Assembly: GCA_026706665.1 (NCBI GenBank)
Contig: JAPOYI010000193.1
Location: forward strand, 1 to 52,895
Length of the DNA stretch: 52,895 nt
Source of the DNA: Gammaproteobacteria bacterium
GTDB lineage: Bacteria; Pseudomonadota; Gammaproteobacteria; Pseudomonadales; Azotimanducaceae
Direction of reading: 5' to 3'
Positions 40,345 to 48,460 of the stretch are shown here, piece by piece. Positions within the stretch are counted from its first letter, which is position 1. Every line of letters starts with the position of its first letter. The notes beneath the pieces are model-generated. The model made no database searches and had not been told where the DNA came from. It saw only the letters and a program-made list of their open reading frames with translations. Both the position numbers and the translations under genes were made by a program.

Positions 40345-42729
40345 ATGACAGAACCACCCCGGGTGCTCGAACTCGGCAGCGGCTTTTCCGCGGCGTACGC
40401 CGGCAAGCTGCTGGGCGATCACGGTGCCGACGTGGTGAAGGTCGAGCCGCCCGAAGGCGACACGACGCGCAGGCGCGGGCCATTCCCAGGCAACGGCAAC
40501 GACCCCGAACAAAGCGGGACGTTTCTCGCCCTCAACCTGAACAAACGGGGCGTATGCCTCGATCTCGACACCGAAGGTGACCGCGCCGAACTGCGCAAGC
40601 TCATTCACTGGGCCGACATCCTGGTCCACAATTATCCCCGGTTGCGGGCGCGGGCACTCGGTCTCGATCCTGTCACGCTGAAGGCGGAACGCCCCGCCCT
40701 TGTCACCCTTTCCATCACGCCCTTCGGTAACACCGGGCCCTACCGTGACTTTGTCGCGGAGGACATCATCGTCGCGAACGCCGGCGGTTGGGCGAATCTC
40801 TGTCCGCGCACGCACACGGACCCGTCGCTGCCGCCGCTCAAGGTGTTCGGGAACCAGGCCGCAATGATGGCGGGCATTGCCGGTGCGACGGCCGCGCTTG
40901 CCACCTTCCGCGACGCGCGGCGGTCGGGGGTGGGTGACTATATCGATCTTTCCCAGCAGGCCTACATCGCGTCAGGCCTGGAGGGCGCCATCCCGGGGTA
41001 TGCCTACCAGGGGGTGATTCGCAGGCGCTACGAACTGAATCCCTGGGGCACCTTCGACGCCCAGGACGGACCGATCCTCATGCTTTGCATGGAGGAGAGC
41101 CAATGGGAGCGCATCGTCGAGTTCATGGGCCGCCCGGAGTGGACCGAACTCGAAATGTTCGCGAACCAGCGCACCCGCCACCAGAACTACGATGCCATCA
41201 TCCACTTCTACCAGGAGTTCATATCGGGTTGGAACGCGTTCGAGCTGTTCCATGCGGGTCAGGCCCGACGCATCTGCCTCGCGCCGGTGATGAACTTCAA
41301 ACAGGTCGCGTCCGACAGGCATCTGCGCGCCAGGGACGGTTTCGTGACCGTCGACCACCCGGAAACCGGACCTGTCGAATACCTGGCCCCGGCGGTACTG
41401 ACAACGGGGGGTCGCGCAGAGATTCGCCGTCCGGCGCCGCGCCTGGGCGAGCACAACGACGAAGTGCTCTCGAACGCCTGTCCGGCGTCACATTCTGCCC
41501 CGGAATCGGAAGCACGCCTCCCGCTCGACGGCGTTCGCGTCGTCGACCTGTCCTGGGTCTGGGCCGGGCCGTTCGCCGCGATGCATCTCGCGCACCTCGG
41601 CGCCGAGGTCATACGTTGCGAGTCCTCCACGCGCCCGGATCTCTACCGCAGGGGCGGGATGTCGAATCCGCCGGACGACATGGAACCGTCGCTGAATCGC
41701 GCGGGCATGTTCAACCAGTGGAACCAGGGCAAGAAGAGCGTAGCGGTCGATCTCAGCGACCCGCGAGGCATCGAAATCGTCAAGGGATTTGTCGCCGAAT
41801 CGGACGTGGTCGTGCAGAACTTCGGGACCGGCGTGATGGCTCGGCTGGGACTGGGTTACGAGGAACTCAAACGCATCAACCCGCGAATCATCCTCGCCAG
41901 CATCAGCGGCTACGGTCAGGTGGGGCCATATCGCGAGTACCTGGCCTACGGTCCAGCGCTGGTGCCGTTGACTGGACTGGCGTCAGTGACGGGATTCATC
42001 GGCGGCAAGCCCGATCTGTTCGGACCCTCCATACCGGATCCGACCGCCGGAATGACTGCGGCCTGGGCCGTCGTATCCGCGCTCGACCAGCGTGAGCGGA
42101 CCGGCGTTGGAGACCACCTGGACATCTCCCTCTGGGAGGCGACCGGCGTGCTCGCGATCGAGGCCTGGATGCAGTACGCATTCGACGGCACCCAGCCGGA
42201 ACGCATGGGCAATCGTGACCCGTGGATGGCGCCCCACGGCTGTTTCGCCTGTCGCGGAGAGGACGAATGGGTGTCCATCGCATGCGCGGGCGATGCGCAG
42301 TGGTCAGATCTCGCGACGCTCATCGATTCCGCGCTTGTTGACGATGACCGCTTCCTCACCCTCGAGGCGCGCAAGCGCAACGAGGATGCGCTGGAAGAGA
42401 TCGTCTCAAGGTGGACCGCCCGCAAGGACCGCTGGGAGGTCACGTGGCTGCTCCAGGCCCAGGGCGTGGCGGCGTTCCCGAGTTTCACTACCGAGGACAT
42501 CGTCCAGGATCCGCATCTCAATTCGCGCGGCTTCATCGAGCGGCTCGATCACCCGGAGGTCGGTCGACGCGCCCACGTGGGCATCCCGTGGCGGCATGAT
42601 CGGCGGCCCAACGGCGTGCGCGCGCCCGCGCCCTGCCTGGGGGCGGATACCGACACGTTGTTGTCCGATGTCCTTGGTTATGACGCGGCCAGGATCAAGG
42701 AACTGCGCGACGGGGGCGTGCTGCGATAG
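40345..42729 (+). CDS. Fused two-domain class III CoA-transferase (CaiB/BaiF)
   Basis: The 794-residue protein is two CaiB/BaiF domains in tandem. The first half (1-~395) opens PRVLELGSGFSAAYAGKLLG and DVVKVEPPEGD, with LALNLNKRGVCLDL. The second (~400-794) opens LDGVRVVDLSWVWAGPFAAM, with QGKKSVAVDLSD. In the second, D565 (IPDPTAG) matches the catalytic aspartate; in the first the same position reads FGNQAAM (N170-Q171) and lacks it. One active and one structural half would mimic the interlocked dimer of stand-alone enzymes. Start ATG 40345 follows GAAGGGAAG. Substrates are unknown; the nearby PhyH oxygenases may supply an acid. Confidence 0.9.
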   Translation: MTEPPRVLELGSGFSAAYAGKLLGDHGADVVKVEPPEGDTTRRRGPFPGNGNDPEQSGTFLALNLNKRGVCLDLDTEGDRAELRKLIHWADILVHNYPRLRARALGLDPVTLKAERPALVTLSITPFGNTGPYRDFVAEDIIVANAGGWANLCPRTHTDPSLPPLKVFGNQAAMMAGIAGATAALATFRDARRSGVGDYIDLSQQAYIASGLEGAIPGYAYQGVIRRRYELNPWGTFDAQDGPILMLCMEESQWERIVEFMGRPEWTELEMFANQRTRHQNYDAIIHFYQEFISGWNAFELFHAGQARRICLAPVMNFKQVASDRHLRARDGFVTVDHPETGPVEYLAPAVLTTGGRAEIRRPAPRLGEHNDEVLSNACPASHSAPESEARLPLDGVRVVDLSWVWAGPFAAMHLAHLGAEVIRCESSTRPDLYRRGGMSNPPDDMEPSLNRAGMFNQWNQGKKSVAVDLSDPRGIEIVKGFVAESDVVVQNFGTGVMARLGLGYEELKRINPRIILASISGYGQVGPYREYLAYGPALVPLTGLASVTGFIGGKPDLFGPSIPDPTAGMTAAWAVVSALDQRERTGVGDHLDISLWEATGVLAIEAWMQYAFDGTQPERMGNRDPWMAPHGCFACRGEDEWVSIACAGDAQWSDLATLIDSALVDDDRFLTLEARKRNEDALEEIVSRWTARKDRWEVTWLLQAQGVAAFPSFTTEDIVQDPHLNSRGFIERLDHPEVGRRAHVGIPWRHDRRPNGVRAPAPCLGADTDTLLSDVLGYDAARIKELRDGGVLR

Positions 42730-42738
42730 CGCCGATGT

Positions 42739-43098
42739 TCAGGCGAACGGAACGATTTCGGAACGCAGGATTGCGCGGTCCCGGGTCAGCAGGGGAACCT
42801 GGTGCACAACGCTGGTGGCCGCAATGAGTTCATCCGCCGGATCGCCGCTGAAGTCGAGTTGCGTTGAGGTCAGCGAGATACTCAGGTCGATCGGCCAGAG
42901 GTGAATTCCGCTTAGGGTCCGTACGACTTCCCGGTCATTGAGATCCATCGATATGCGATACAACTGGACCAGTTTGGCCAGTTCCCAGAGCACGATCGCG
43001 GAAATGCTCCACTCGTTTCGCTCCAGCAGTTTCTTCTCGCGCGGACGCAGATCGCCGCTCAAGGCGTGAATCAGGACGTGGGTGTCAAGATTCAACAC
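42739..43098 (-). CDS. VapC-type PIN-domain toxin (copy 2)
   Basis: This is a 119-residue PIN domain. MLNLDTHVLIHALSGDL supplies the first aspartate (D5), ISAIVLWELAKLVQL the glutamate, and DFSGDPADELIAATSVVHQV with LLTRD the last aspartates. It overlaps the antitoxin gene by 14 nt, antitoxin first. The stop lies 9 nt from the converging CoA-transferase stop. By eye it is not closely related to the VapC at 17968, so the two pairs were probably acquired separately. RNase activity is inferred from the family. Confidence 0.88.
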   Translation of the reverse strand: MLNLDTHVLIHALSGDLRPREKKLLERNEWSISAIVLWELAKLVQLYRISMDLNDREVVRTLSGIHLWPIDLSISLTSTQLDFSGDPADELIAATSVVHQVPLLTRDRAILRSEIVPFA

Positions 43099-43309
43099 TT
43101 GCTTGCCAGACGGACCCCGTACTCAGAATGTCGCCGTGAATCCTGATCTTGTCCTGCAGGCTGCCGATGAGAGGAGCGAACCGGCGTTCATAGGGCAGGA
43201 CTCGCGCCACCGGCTTGCCGTGCTTGGTGACTACGAGACCGTCCGGACCGAGATGATCGATCAATGACAGGCACTGTTCCTTGAATTTCGCCGCGCCGAC
43301 AGTCTTCAT
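43085..43309 (-). CDS. Phd/YefM-family antitoxin (copy 2)
   Basis: The 74-residue protein starts MKTVGAAKFKEQCLSLID and continues GLVVTKHGKPVARVLPY, the Phd/YefM DNA-binding fold. A tail with LIGSLQDKIRIHGDIL binds the toxin, as in other PIN-partner antitoxins. ATG 43309 is preferred: it matches the family start, whereas ATG 43339 lies within the likely promoter (palindrome GTGTACAC at 43332-43339). The overlap of 14 nt with the toxin gene supports translational coupling. Confidence 0.87.
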   Translation of the reverse strand: MKTVGAAKFKEQCLSLIDHLGPDGLVVTKHGKPVARVLPYERRFAPLIGSLQDKIRIHGDILSTGSVWQASVES

Positions 43310-43331
43310 GCCGCACACTCTCGAAGAAAAC

Positions 43332-43345
43332 GTGTACACATTGTA
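43332..43345 (-). promoter_or_regulatory. Palindrome plus TACAAT box upstream of antitoxin copy 2
   Basis: GTGTACAC (43332-43339) is a perfect palindrome that directly follows, on the minus strand, a TACAAT -10-like hexamer (43345-43340). TTGACA lies at 43373-43368, but 22 nt is too far for a standard spacer. It may be the operator for autoregulation. Confidence 0.35.
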
Positions 43346-43403
43346 TGACCACTTTCTCGCATTGGGGTGTCAAATTGCCGTCCCGATGCGGGATTCCGCA
43401 TTC

Positions 43404-43415
43404 GGGCGTAGAATG
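43404..43415 (+). promoter_or_regulatory. Predicted -10 element GGGCGTAGAATG
   Basis: TAGAAT ends 30 nt before the ATG at 43445. The motif matches those upstream of the paralogous genes at 15728 (minus) and 44636. Confidence 0.5.
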
Positions 43416-43444
43416 GCTGCATAGTCAGGGGAGGAACGTTAATC

Positions 43445-44515
43445 ATGGCAGAACCAGCACAAGTAGCGGACGAAGCAACGCCGCTTGGACCCCGCGAACG
43501 CGCGTGGAAGGAGATCACCGATCTCGGCCTGCAAAGCTACGTGGCGGATCTCGACGCGCATGGCTACTGCGTCATGCCGCCGGAGATAGCGAATCCGAAC
43601 AATCTCTCGGAGCGGTTGCTCGAAGCCCTGCTCAGCGTCGCGGAGCGGCGCAACGGCGAACGCCCCGACGTGGTCACCGGCGCGACCCACGCCTACAAGC
43701 CGGCCTTGCTGCACGGCTACGACTCGGCGCGATATGGCAAGGACGGATCCGAAGTTGAAGCCGGGAAAGAAGCGACCGATCCAGCCCTTCTGGGACAGGA
43801 CGACGCTGTCGATTCGCCGTTCGGCGATGGCATGGCGTTGATCTTCAACGAAGACGAGATTTTCGCCGAGGCGGTGATGAATCCGCCGCTGCTCGCGCTG
43901 GTCAACTACCTGGTGGGCCACAGCGCGGTGCTCTCGTCCATGGGCTGCTGGATGAAAGGTCCTTGCAGGAGCAACTTCGCGCTGCACTCGGACTCGGGGT
44001 TGCCGAATCCGCTGCCGCCGATCGCCTACCAGGCGCAGTTCACGTACGTCCTGACCGATTTCGATCGGGAGAACGGGGCGACGTGTATCGTGCCGGGCAG
44101 CCACAAGTGGTGCCGCCGGCCGACGGACACGGAGGCGGCGCTGCTTCCGTACGAGGAAGGAGGCAAGGACCAGGCTGTCGTGATAGAGGCCCCTCCGGGC
44201 TCGCTCGTCTGCTGGCATGGCAACACCTGGCACGGCGCGTTCAACCGCATAACGCCGGGGCTGCGGGTAAGCATGACGGTCTACTTCGTGCGGCAGTTCA
44301 TGCGGCCACTCGAGGACTACATCGGCAGGGTGCCGCAGAAACTGCTCGACAGGTACGGGCCACGGTTCGCGATGGCGCTTCAGCAAGGGTCTGTACCGGG
44401 GGCAACGACCCAGAGTTCGCGCGTGGCGAATACCGCGAGCGCCGACAAGGTCCGTGCGGCATACGAGCAGGAGGTCGGAGTGGACTTGGGGTCGAAAGGC
44501 GACCACTACGCTTGA
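43445..44515 (+). CDS. Phytanoyl-CoA dioxygenase-like oxygenase (stand-alone family, copy 2)
   Basis: The 356-residue protein starts at ATG 43445 behind GGGGAGGA. Its iron ligands are H181-S-D183 (FALHSD) and H263 (WHGNTWHGAFN), with R274 (PGLRVSM) for 2-oxoglutarate; VPGSHKWCRRP (216-226) is the family landmark. It is a paralogue of the genes at 14709 and, more closely, 44636, with which it shares RPDVVTGATHA and SSMGCWMKGP. An insert of about 15 residues (100-120) is charged and variable between copies. It is expected to hydroxylate an unknown small molecule using O2 and 2-oxoglutarate. The next paralogue begins 120 nt downstream with its own promoter motif. Confidence 0.9.
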   Translation: MAEPAQVADEATPLGPRERAWKEITDLGLQSYVADLDAHGYCVMPPEIANPNNLSERLLEALLSVAERRNGERPDVVTGATHAYKPALLHGYDSARYGKDGSEVEAGKEATDPALLGQDDAVDSPFGDGMALIFNEDEIFAEAVMNPPLLALVNYLVGHSAVLSSMGCWMKGPCRSNFALHSDSGLPNPLPPIAYQAQFTYVLTDFDRENGATCIVPGSHKWCRRPTDTEAALLPYEEGGKDQAVVIEAPPGSLVCWHGNTWHGAFNRITPGLRVSMTVYFVRQFMRPLEDYIGRVPQKLLDRYGPRFAMALQQGSVPGATTQSSRVANTASADKVRAAYEQEVGVDLGSKGDHYA

Positions 44516-44597
44516 GGCGTCCGCGGGCGAAAACGCCGGCGACGACGGTTCGACGCGGCAGACCGTGCGGTTCTGCCGCCTGTCAGGTCGTGCGGTC

Positions 44598-44609
44598 GGG
44601 CGTAGATTG
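44598..44609 (+). promoter_or_regulatory. Predicted -10 element GGGCGTAGATTG
   Basis: TAGATT ends 27 nt before the ATG at 44636, one base different from the motif in front of 43445. Its presence between tandem paralogues suggests that each copy was duplicated together with its promoter. Confidence 0.5.
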
Positions 44610-44635
44610 ATGCTGTAGGCAGGGAGGAGGGAAGC

Positions 44636-45682
44636 ATGGCAGAAGCAGCAACCGCGCTGGATCCCCGTGATCGCGCATGGAACGACGTTTGCGAACTCGG
44701 TCTTGAAGGCTACGTCGCGGATCTCGACGCAAAGGGCTTCTGCGTTATCCCGCCCGAGATCGCCAACCCGAACAACCTCGCCGAAAGGATGCTGGCGGCC
44801 CTGCTCGATATCGCCGAGCAGCGCAACGGCGAGCGTCCCGATGTGGTGACCGGTGCCACGCACGCCAATCGACCTCCGCTGCTGCAGGGTTTCGACGGGC
44901 AGAAATTCGCGAAAGAAGCGGAAAAGGAAGGGAAGGACGCGCCCCCTCCGATCATGCTGAAGGAGCACAACGTCGTTGATTCGCCGTTTGGTGATCGGAT
45001 GAACCTGATCCTCTACGACAACGAGGTGTTCGCCGAGGCGCTGATGAATCCGCCGCTGCTCGCCCTGGTCACGTACCTCATCGGCTACAGCGCGGTGCTG
45101 TCGTCCATGGGCTGCTGGATGAAGGGACCAAACAGGAGCAACTTCCCGCTGCACTCGGACTCGGCGGTCCCGGAACCTTTGCCGCCGCAAGCCTACCAGG
45201 CGCAATGCACGTACCTGCTGACCGACTTCAATCGCGAGAACGGCGCGACGTGTGCCGTACCGGGCAGTCACAAGTGGTGCCGCAAGCCGACCGAGAGGGA
45301 GGCTACTCTCCTGCCGTACGAGGAAGGTGGCAAGGATCAGGCCTCACTTCTGGAGGCCCCTGCGGGCTCGTTGGCCATCTGGCACGGAAACACCTGGCAC
45401 GGCGCGTTCAACCGCACCGCGCCGGGACTGCGGGTGAGCGTGACCGTGTACCTGGTGCGACCGTTCATACGGCCGATAGAAGACTACATCGGCAAGGTGC
45501 CGCAGAAGCTGATTGACAAGTACGGGCCGCGACTCGCGATCCTGCTCCAGCACGGCTGCGTTCCCGAGTACTCGACCCAGAGCGACCGCGTAACTTTCAC
45601 CCAGCGCGCCAGGAAGTACGTTTCCGCGTACGAGGAGTCGCTTGGGAGTGCGCTAGGGCCCAAGAAGGACCTCTACCACTAA
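44636..45682 (+). CDS. Phytanoyl-CoA dioxygenase-like oxygenase (stand-alone family, copy 3)
   Basis: The 348-residue protein starts at ATG 44636 behind GGGAGGAGGG. It has H173-S-D175 (FPLHSD), VPGSHKWCRKP (208-218), H255 (WHGNTWHGAFN) and R266 (PGLRVSV), so the active site is complete. It is a tandem paralogue of the gene at 43445. Its last codons overlap the stop of the LLM gene on the opposite strand (45679-45682), an unusually tight convergent junction. Substrate unknown. Confidence 0.9.
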   Translation: MAEAATALDPRDRAWNDVCELGLEGYVADLDAKGFCVIPPEIANPNNLAERMLAALLDIAEQRNGERPDVVTGATHANRPPLLQGFDGQKFAKEAEKEGKDAPPPIMLKEHNVVDSPFGDRMNLILYDNEVFAEALMNPPLLALVTYLIGYSAVLSSMGCWMKGPNRSNFPLHSDSAVPEPLPPQAYQAQCTYLLTDFNRENGATCAVPGSHKWCRKPTEREATLLPYEEGGKDQASLLEAPAGSLAIWHGNTWHGAFNRTAPGLRVSVTVYLVRPFIRPIEDYIGKVPQKLIDKYGPRLAILLQHGCVPEYSTQSDRVTFTQRARKYVSAYEESLGSALGPKKDLYH

Positions 45683-46734
45683 GCTGCTTCGACCATCGCG
45701 GGAGTGCAAGCCCGCATGGCGGCCCTGATCGAGTCGAGTCCTGGCCTCGCGGCCACCACGCGAACGATTGCCGTGTCGAGCCCCTGGGCCAGTCGCTTGA
45801 AAGCCGCTGCCGCGCCGTCGGCGGGTCCGAAATAGCCGACCGCACGCAACACGTGCGCCGGAAAGGCTTCGACCACGTCATTCGGACTCGCGCCCTCGAC
45901 CCGCATCGCGTCCAGTTCCGCCAGTTCGTCCGAGAACCCCATCCGCTCGAAGTGGGCGCGGTACCCGAACTGGCGCTCCCGCTCGGTGGGCACGTTGGCG
46001 CCCAACGCATATCCCGCCGTCGCCTTGGCCAGCGCTACGCGGGCCACATCCTCATCGTCGTCGATGCAGATTCGGATGTACTCCGCCATCTTGATCTCCG
46101 ACGAATCTCGGCCCGCCCTGGAGGCACCGGCGCCGATCCGTTCGCGGCTCCAGGCAACCTGCTCGGGCGTGCACCAGTTGAGCGACGCCCCGTCAGCAAG
46201 CTCCCCTGAAAGCTCAAGCATCCTCGGCCCCAGCGCTCCCAGGTAGACGGGCGTGCGGGGTGGTGGTGAGATGCCGAGGCGCATGTTCCGCAATGTGAGC
46301 GTTTCTCCCTCGTAGTCGATCAACTCCCCCGCCACCAATCGTCGGATGACCGTCACGTAGTCGCGCATGAGCGCCAGCGCGGAAATCCGGCCCAGGCCCA
46401 CGTTCCGTCGAGCCGCGGGCCTGTGGGCCGCGCCGGTACCGATTCCCATGACGAATCGGCCACCGGTGATTTCGCTGACCGTGCCTCCGGCCATGGCGAA
46501 AGACACGGGTGTTCGGTACATGACAGGCGATACGCCGATGCCCGTCCCGACACCCTCCGGCACGGCTTCCCGGCTCGCCATCCATCGCTGGACACAGAGA
46601 TGAAAGGAGTCCTGACCGGCGCCCTCCGGCGTCCAGATGCTCTTGTAACCCAGCTCCGCCGCCTCCCGGGACAGCACTGCCTGGTCTGGCCAACCCATTT
46701 CCAGCCTTGCATCAAGGCCCACGCCGATTTCCAT
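45679..46734 (-). CDS. LLM-class flavin-dependent oxidoreductase, copy 3
   Basis: The 351-residue protein reads as a luciferase-like TIM barrel: MEIGVGLDARLEMGWPDQAV, then REAAELGYKSIWTPEGAGQD, EITGGRFVMGIGTGAAHRPA, ALMRDYVTVIRRLVAGELID and PVYLGALGPRMLELSGELAD. IGTG and the following Arg are the likely flavin or F420 phosphate site. It belongs to the F420-dependent methylene-tetrahydromethanopterin-reductase-like branch. It is convergent with PhyH copy 3 and divergent from PhyH-HEAT copy 2 (106 nt apart). The other two LLM genes of the window belong to different branches, so the three are not recent duplicates. Confidence 0.88.
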   Translation of the reverse strand: MEIGVGLDARLEMGWPDQAVLSREAAELGYKSIWTPEGAGQDSFHLCVQRWMASREAVPEGVGTGIGVSPVMYRTPVSFAMAGGTVSEITGGRFVMGIGTGAAHRPAARRNVGLGRISALALMRDYVTVIRRLVAGELIDYEGETLTLRNMRLGISPPPRTPVYLGALGPRMLELSGELADGASLNWCTPEQVAWSRERIGAGASRAGRDSSEIKMAEYIRICIDDDEDVARVALAKATAGYALGANVPTERERQFGYRAHFERMGFSDELAELDAMRVEGASPNDVVEAFPAHVLRAVGYFGPADGAAAAFKRLAQGLDTAIVRVVAARPGLDSIRAAMRACTPAMVEAA

Positions 46735-46840
46735 GCTTCAACTCCGGTCCTTGCCCGGCCACGCCGATGGCCGCGCGCCGGGTGCATAATATACGTGCCG
46801 GAGCACACGCTGATTCGGTCGGGGATGGGAGGAACACCGG

Positions 46841-48460
46841 ATGAAGCCCCAAGGCATCAGGTTGAATGACGAGCAGGTTCGCCGGTTCATCTGCGACGGC
46901 GTGCTCGTGCTCGACAGCGGCCTCGAACCCGAGGTCCACCGGGAGATCTACGACAAGATCCGGTGGAACAACACGCACGAGTTCAACATGGGCAACAACG
47001 TGTTGCCCCGGATCGCGGAGTTGCAGCAGGTACTGAACGCCCCGGCCGTCCACGGCGCCCTGCAGAGCATCCTCGGCGACGACTACATGCTCCATCCGCA
47101 TCGATTCATGCACGCCAGCGAACCCGTGGACGAGGCGGACCGAAACCTGTCGCTGAACGGTAGCGAGCATGGCGTACTGATGGGCAAGGGCTCATCGGGA
47201 AACAGCTGCTGGCACCAGGACGGGCAGATCCCGATGTCCCGGGCCCGCTATCACGTGCCCCGGCTCGCCATGATCCTCTACTTTCCACAGGACACGCCTG
47301 CCGAGCGGGGCCCCACCCGGGTCATTCCTGGTACGCACCTGCAGCCGTATCTGCGGAAAAGTGACTTCCCGTTCGCGTTTGTCGGTGACCGCATCAAGGC
47401 GGGCACCTGCCTCCTGATCGCTTTCGACATCGCCCACGCCGCGCTCAGCAATCGAACCGATGCGAGTCGGTACATGGTGAAGTTCATATTCCTGCGCACC
47501 CGCACGCCGGCGGCACCAAGCTGGGACGGCGGCGAAGTGGAGTGGCGGTCGCCGAAGGCGCACCTCGGTAGGTACTATCACGGCGAGACCTGGTCCTACA
47601 TCTGGGACTGGATGCGCGGCGCGCCCCGGTTCGCAAGCCGCAATGCCTCAGTTTCGAAGGACGTGCAGAAGTGGATGGGTTTCCTCCACGACACCGACCA
47701 GGAGATCCGGCTCAAGGCCATCTATACCCTGGCGGCGATGGGTGCCGACGCCATCGGCCCGTTGACGGAAAGCCTGCTCGGCAACGCCGGCCAGCAGCGC
47801 GAATACACGTGTCCCTACATGATCGACAAGTCCGGCGCATTCGTACCGATCGGTGACCCCAACGTGCGCCGATGGAACGACGTCGCATACACGCTGCAGG
47901 ACGAGGCGTACGCGCTGGGCGCCATGGGCGAAATCGCCGTCCAGCCACTGATGAGACTGCTCGGCCACGACGATGCCTGGATCAGGATCAACGCCGCCTT
48001 CGCCCTCGGCGAGATCGGCCCGTCTGCCGCCCGTGCCATGCCCAAACTGGCGAAACTCCTGGACGACGAACGCCACCAGGTCGCGCGGGCGACCCTGGAC
48101 GCGATGGGCTGCATCGGCACCAACATGCTTGCCGCCTTGCCTGCCGTCCGCAGGGTGTTGACGGTGGACAATCCCGCCTGGCGGCAGCCCATGGGCTCCA
48201 GCGGCGACAGGTACGGCGAGATGGGGGTCCGTTTCAATGCGCTCTACGCGTTGTTGAGTTCCGATGTCTCCATGGACGAAGTGGATGACGTGCTGGCGAC
48301 CTGCCTCGACGATGGATTTGGCTACGTGCAGGCCATGGCGCTCGAAGGCCTGACGCGGGGGCGGCCCGGCGAAGACCGCGCGGGTCTCTTGCATGCGCTC
48401 GACTACCTGAAGACGCACTGCTGGGACCACACGCTGGCGAACGGCCAGCGCGTGTTCTAG
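46841..48460 (+). CDS. PhyH dioxygenase - HEAT repeat fusion (copy 2)
   Basis: The 539-residue protein starts at ATG 46841 behind GGGAGGA. The PhyH half (1-~275) has H125-Q-D127 (CWHQDGQIPMSRARYHVP), TRVIPGTHLQPYL (159-171), H199 (DIAHAAL) and R210. The second half has EZ/HEAT repeats, e.g. LKAIYTLAAMGADAIGPL, AWIRINAAFALGEIG and VARATLDAMGCIG, ending LDYLKTHCWDHTLANGQRVF. By eye it is more than half identical to the copies at 25264 and 48460. The stop TAG overlaps the next GTG start by one base, so copies 2 and 3 are probably co-translated. Confidence 0.9.
   Translation: MKPQGIRLNDEQVRRFICDGVLVLDSGLEPEVHREIYDKIRWNNTHEFNMGNNVLPRIAELQQVLNAPAVHGALQSILGDDYMLHPHRFMHASEPVDEADRNLSLNGSEHGVLMGKGSSGNSCWHQDGQIPMSRARYHVPRLAMILYFPQDTPAERGPTRVIPGTHLQPYLRKSDFPFAFVGDRIKAGTCLLIAFDIAHAALSNRTDASRYMVKFIFLRTRTPAAPSWDGGEVEWRSPKAHLGRYYHGETWSYIWDWMRGAPRFASRNASVSKDVQKWMGFLHDTDQEIRLKAIYTLAAMGADAIGPLTESLLGNAGQQREYTCPYMIDKSGAFVPIGDPNVRRWNDVAYTLQDEAYALGAMGEIAVQPLMRLLGHDDAWIRINAAFALGEIGPSAARAMPKLAKLLDDERHQVARATLDAMGCIGTNMLAALPAVRRVLTVDNPAWRQPMGSSGDRYGEMGVRFNALYALLSSDVSMDEVDDVLATCLDDGFGYVQAMALEGLTRGRPGEDRAGLLHALDYLKTHCWDHTLANGQRVF

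Noticed and set aside
43439-45271. Minus-strand ORF of 610 codons opposite the two PhyH genes
   Set aside because: It runs across two well-supported plus-strand genes and their intergenic region and has no recognisable domain.
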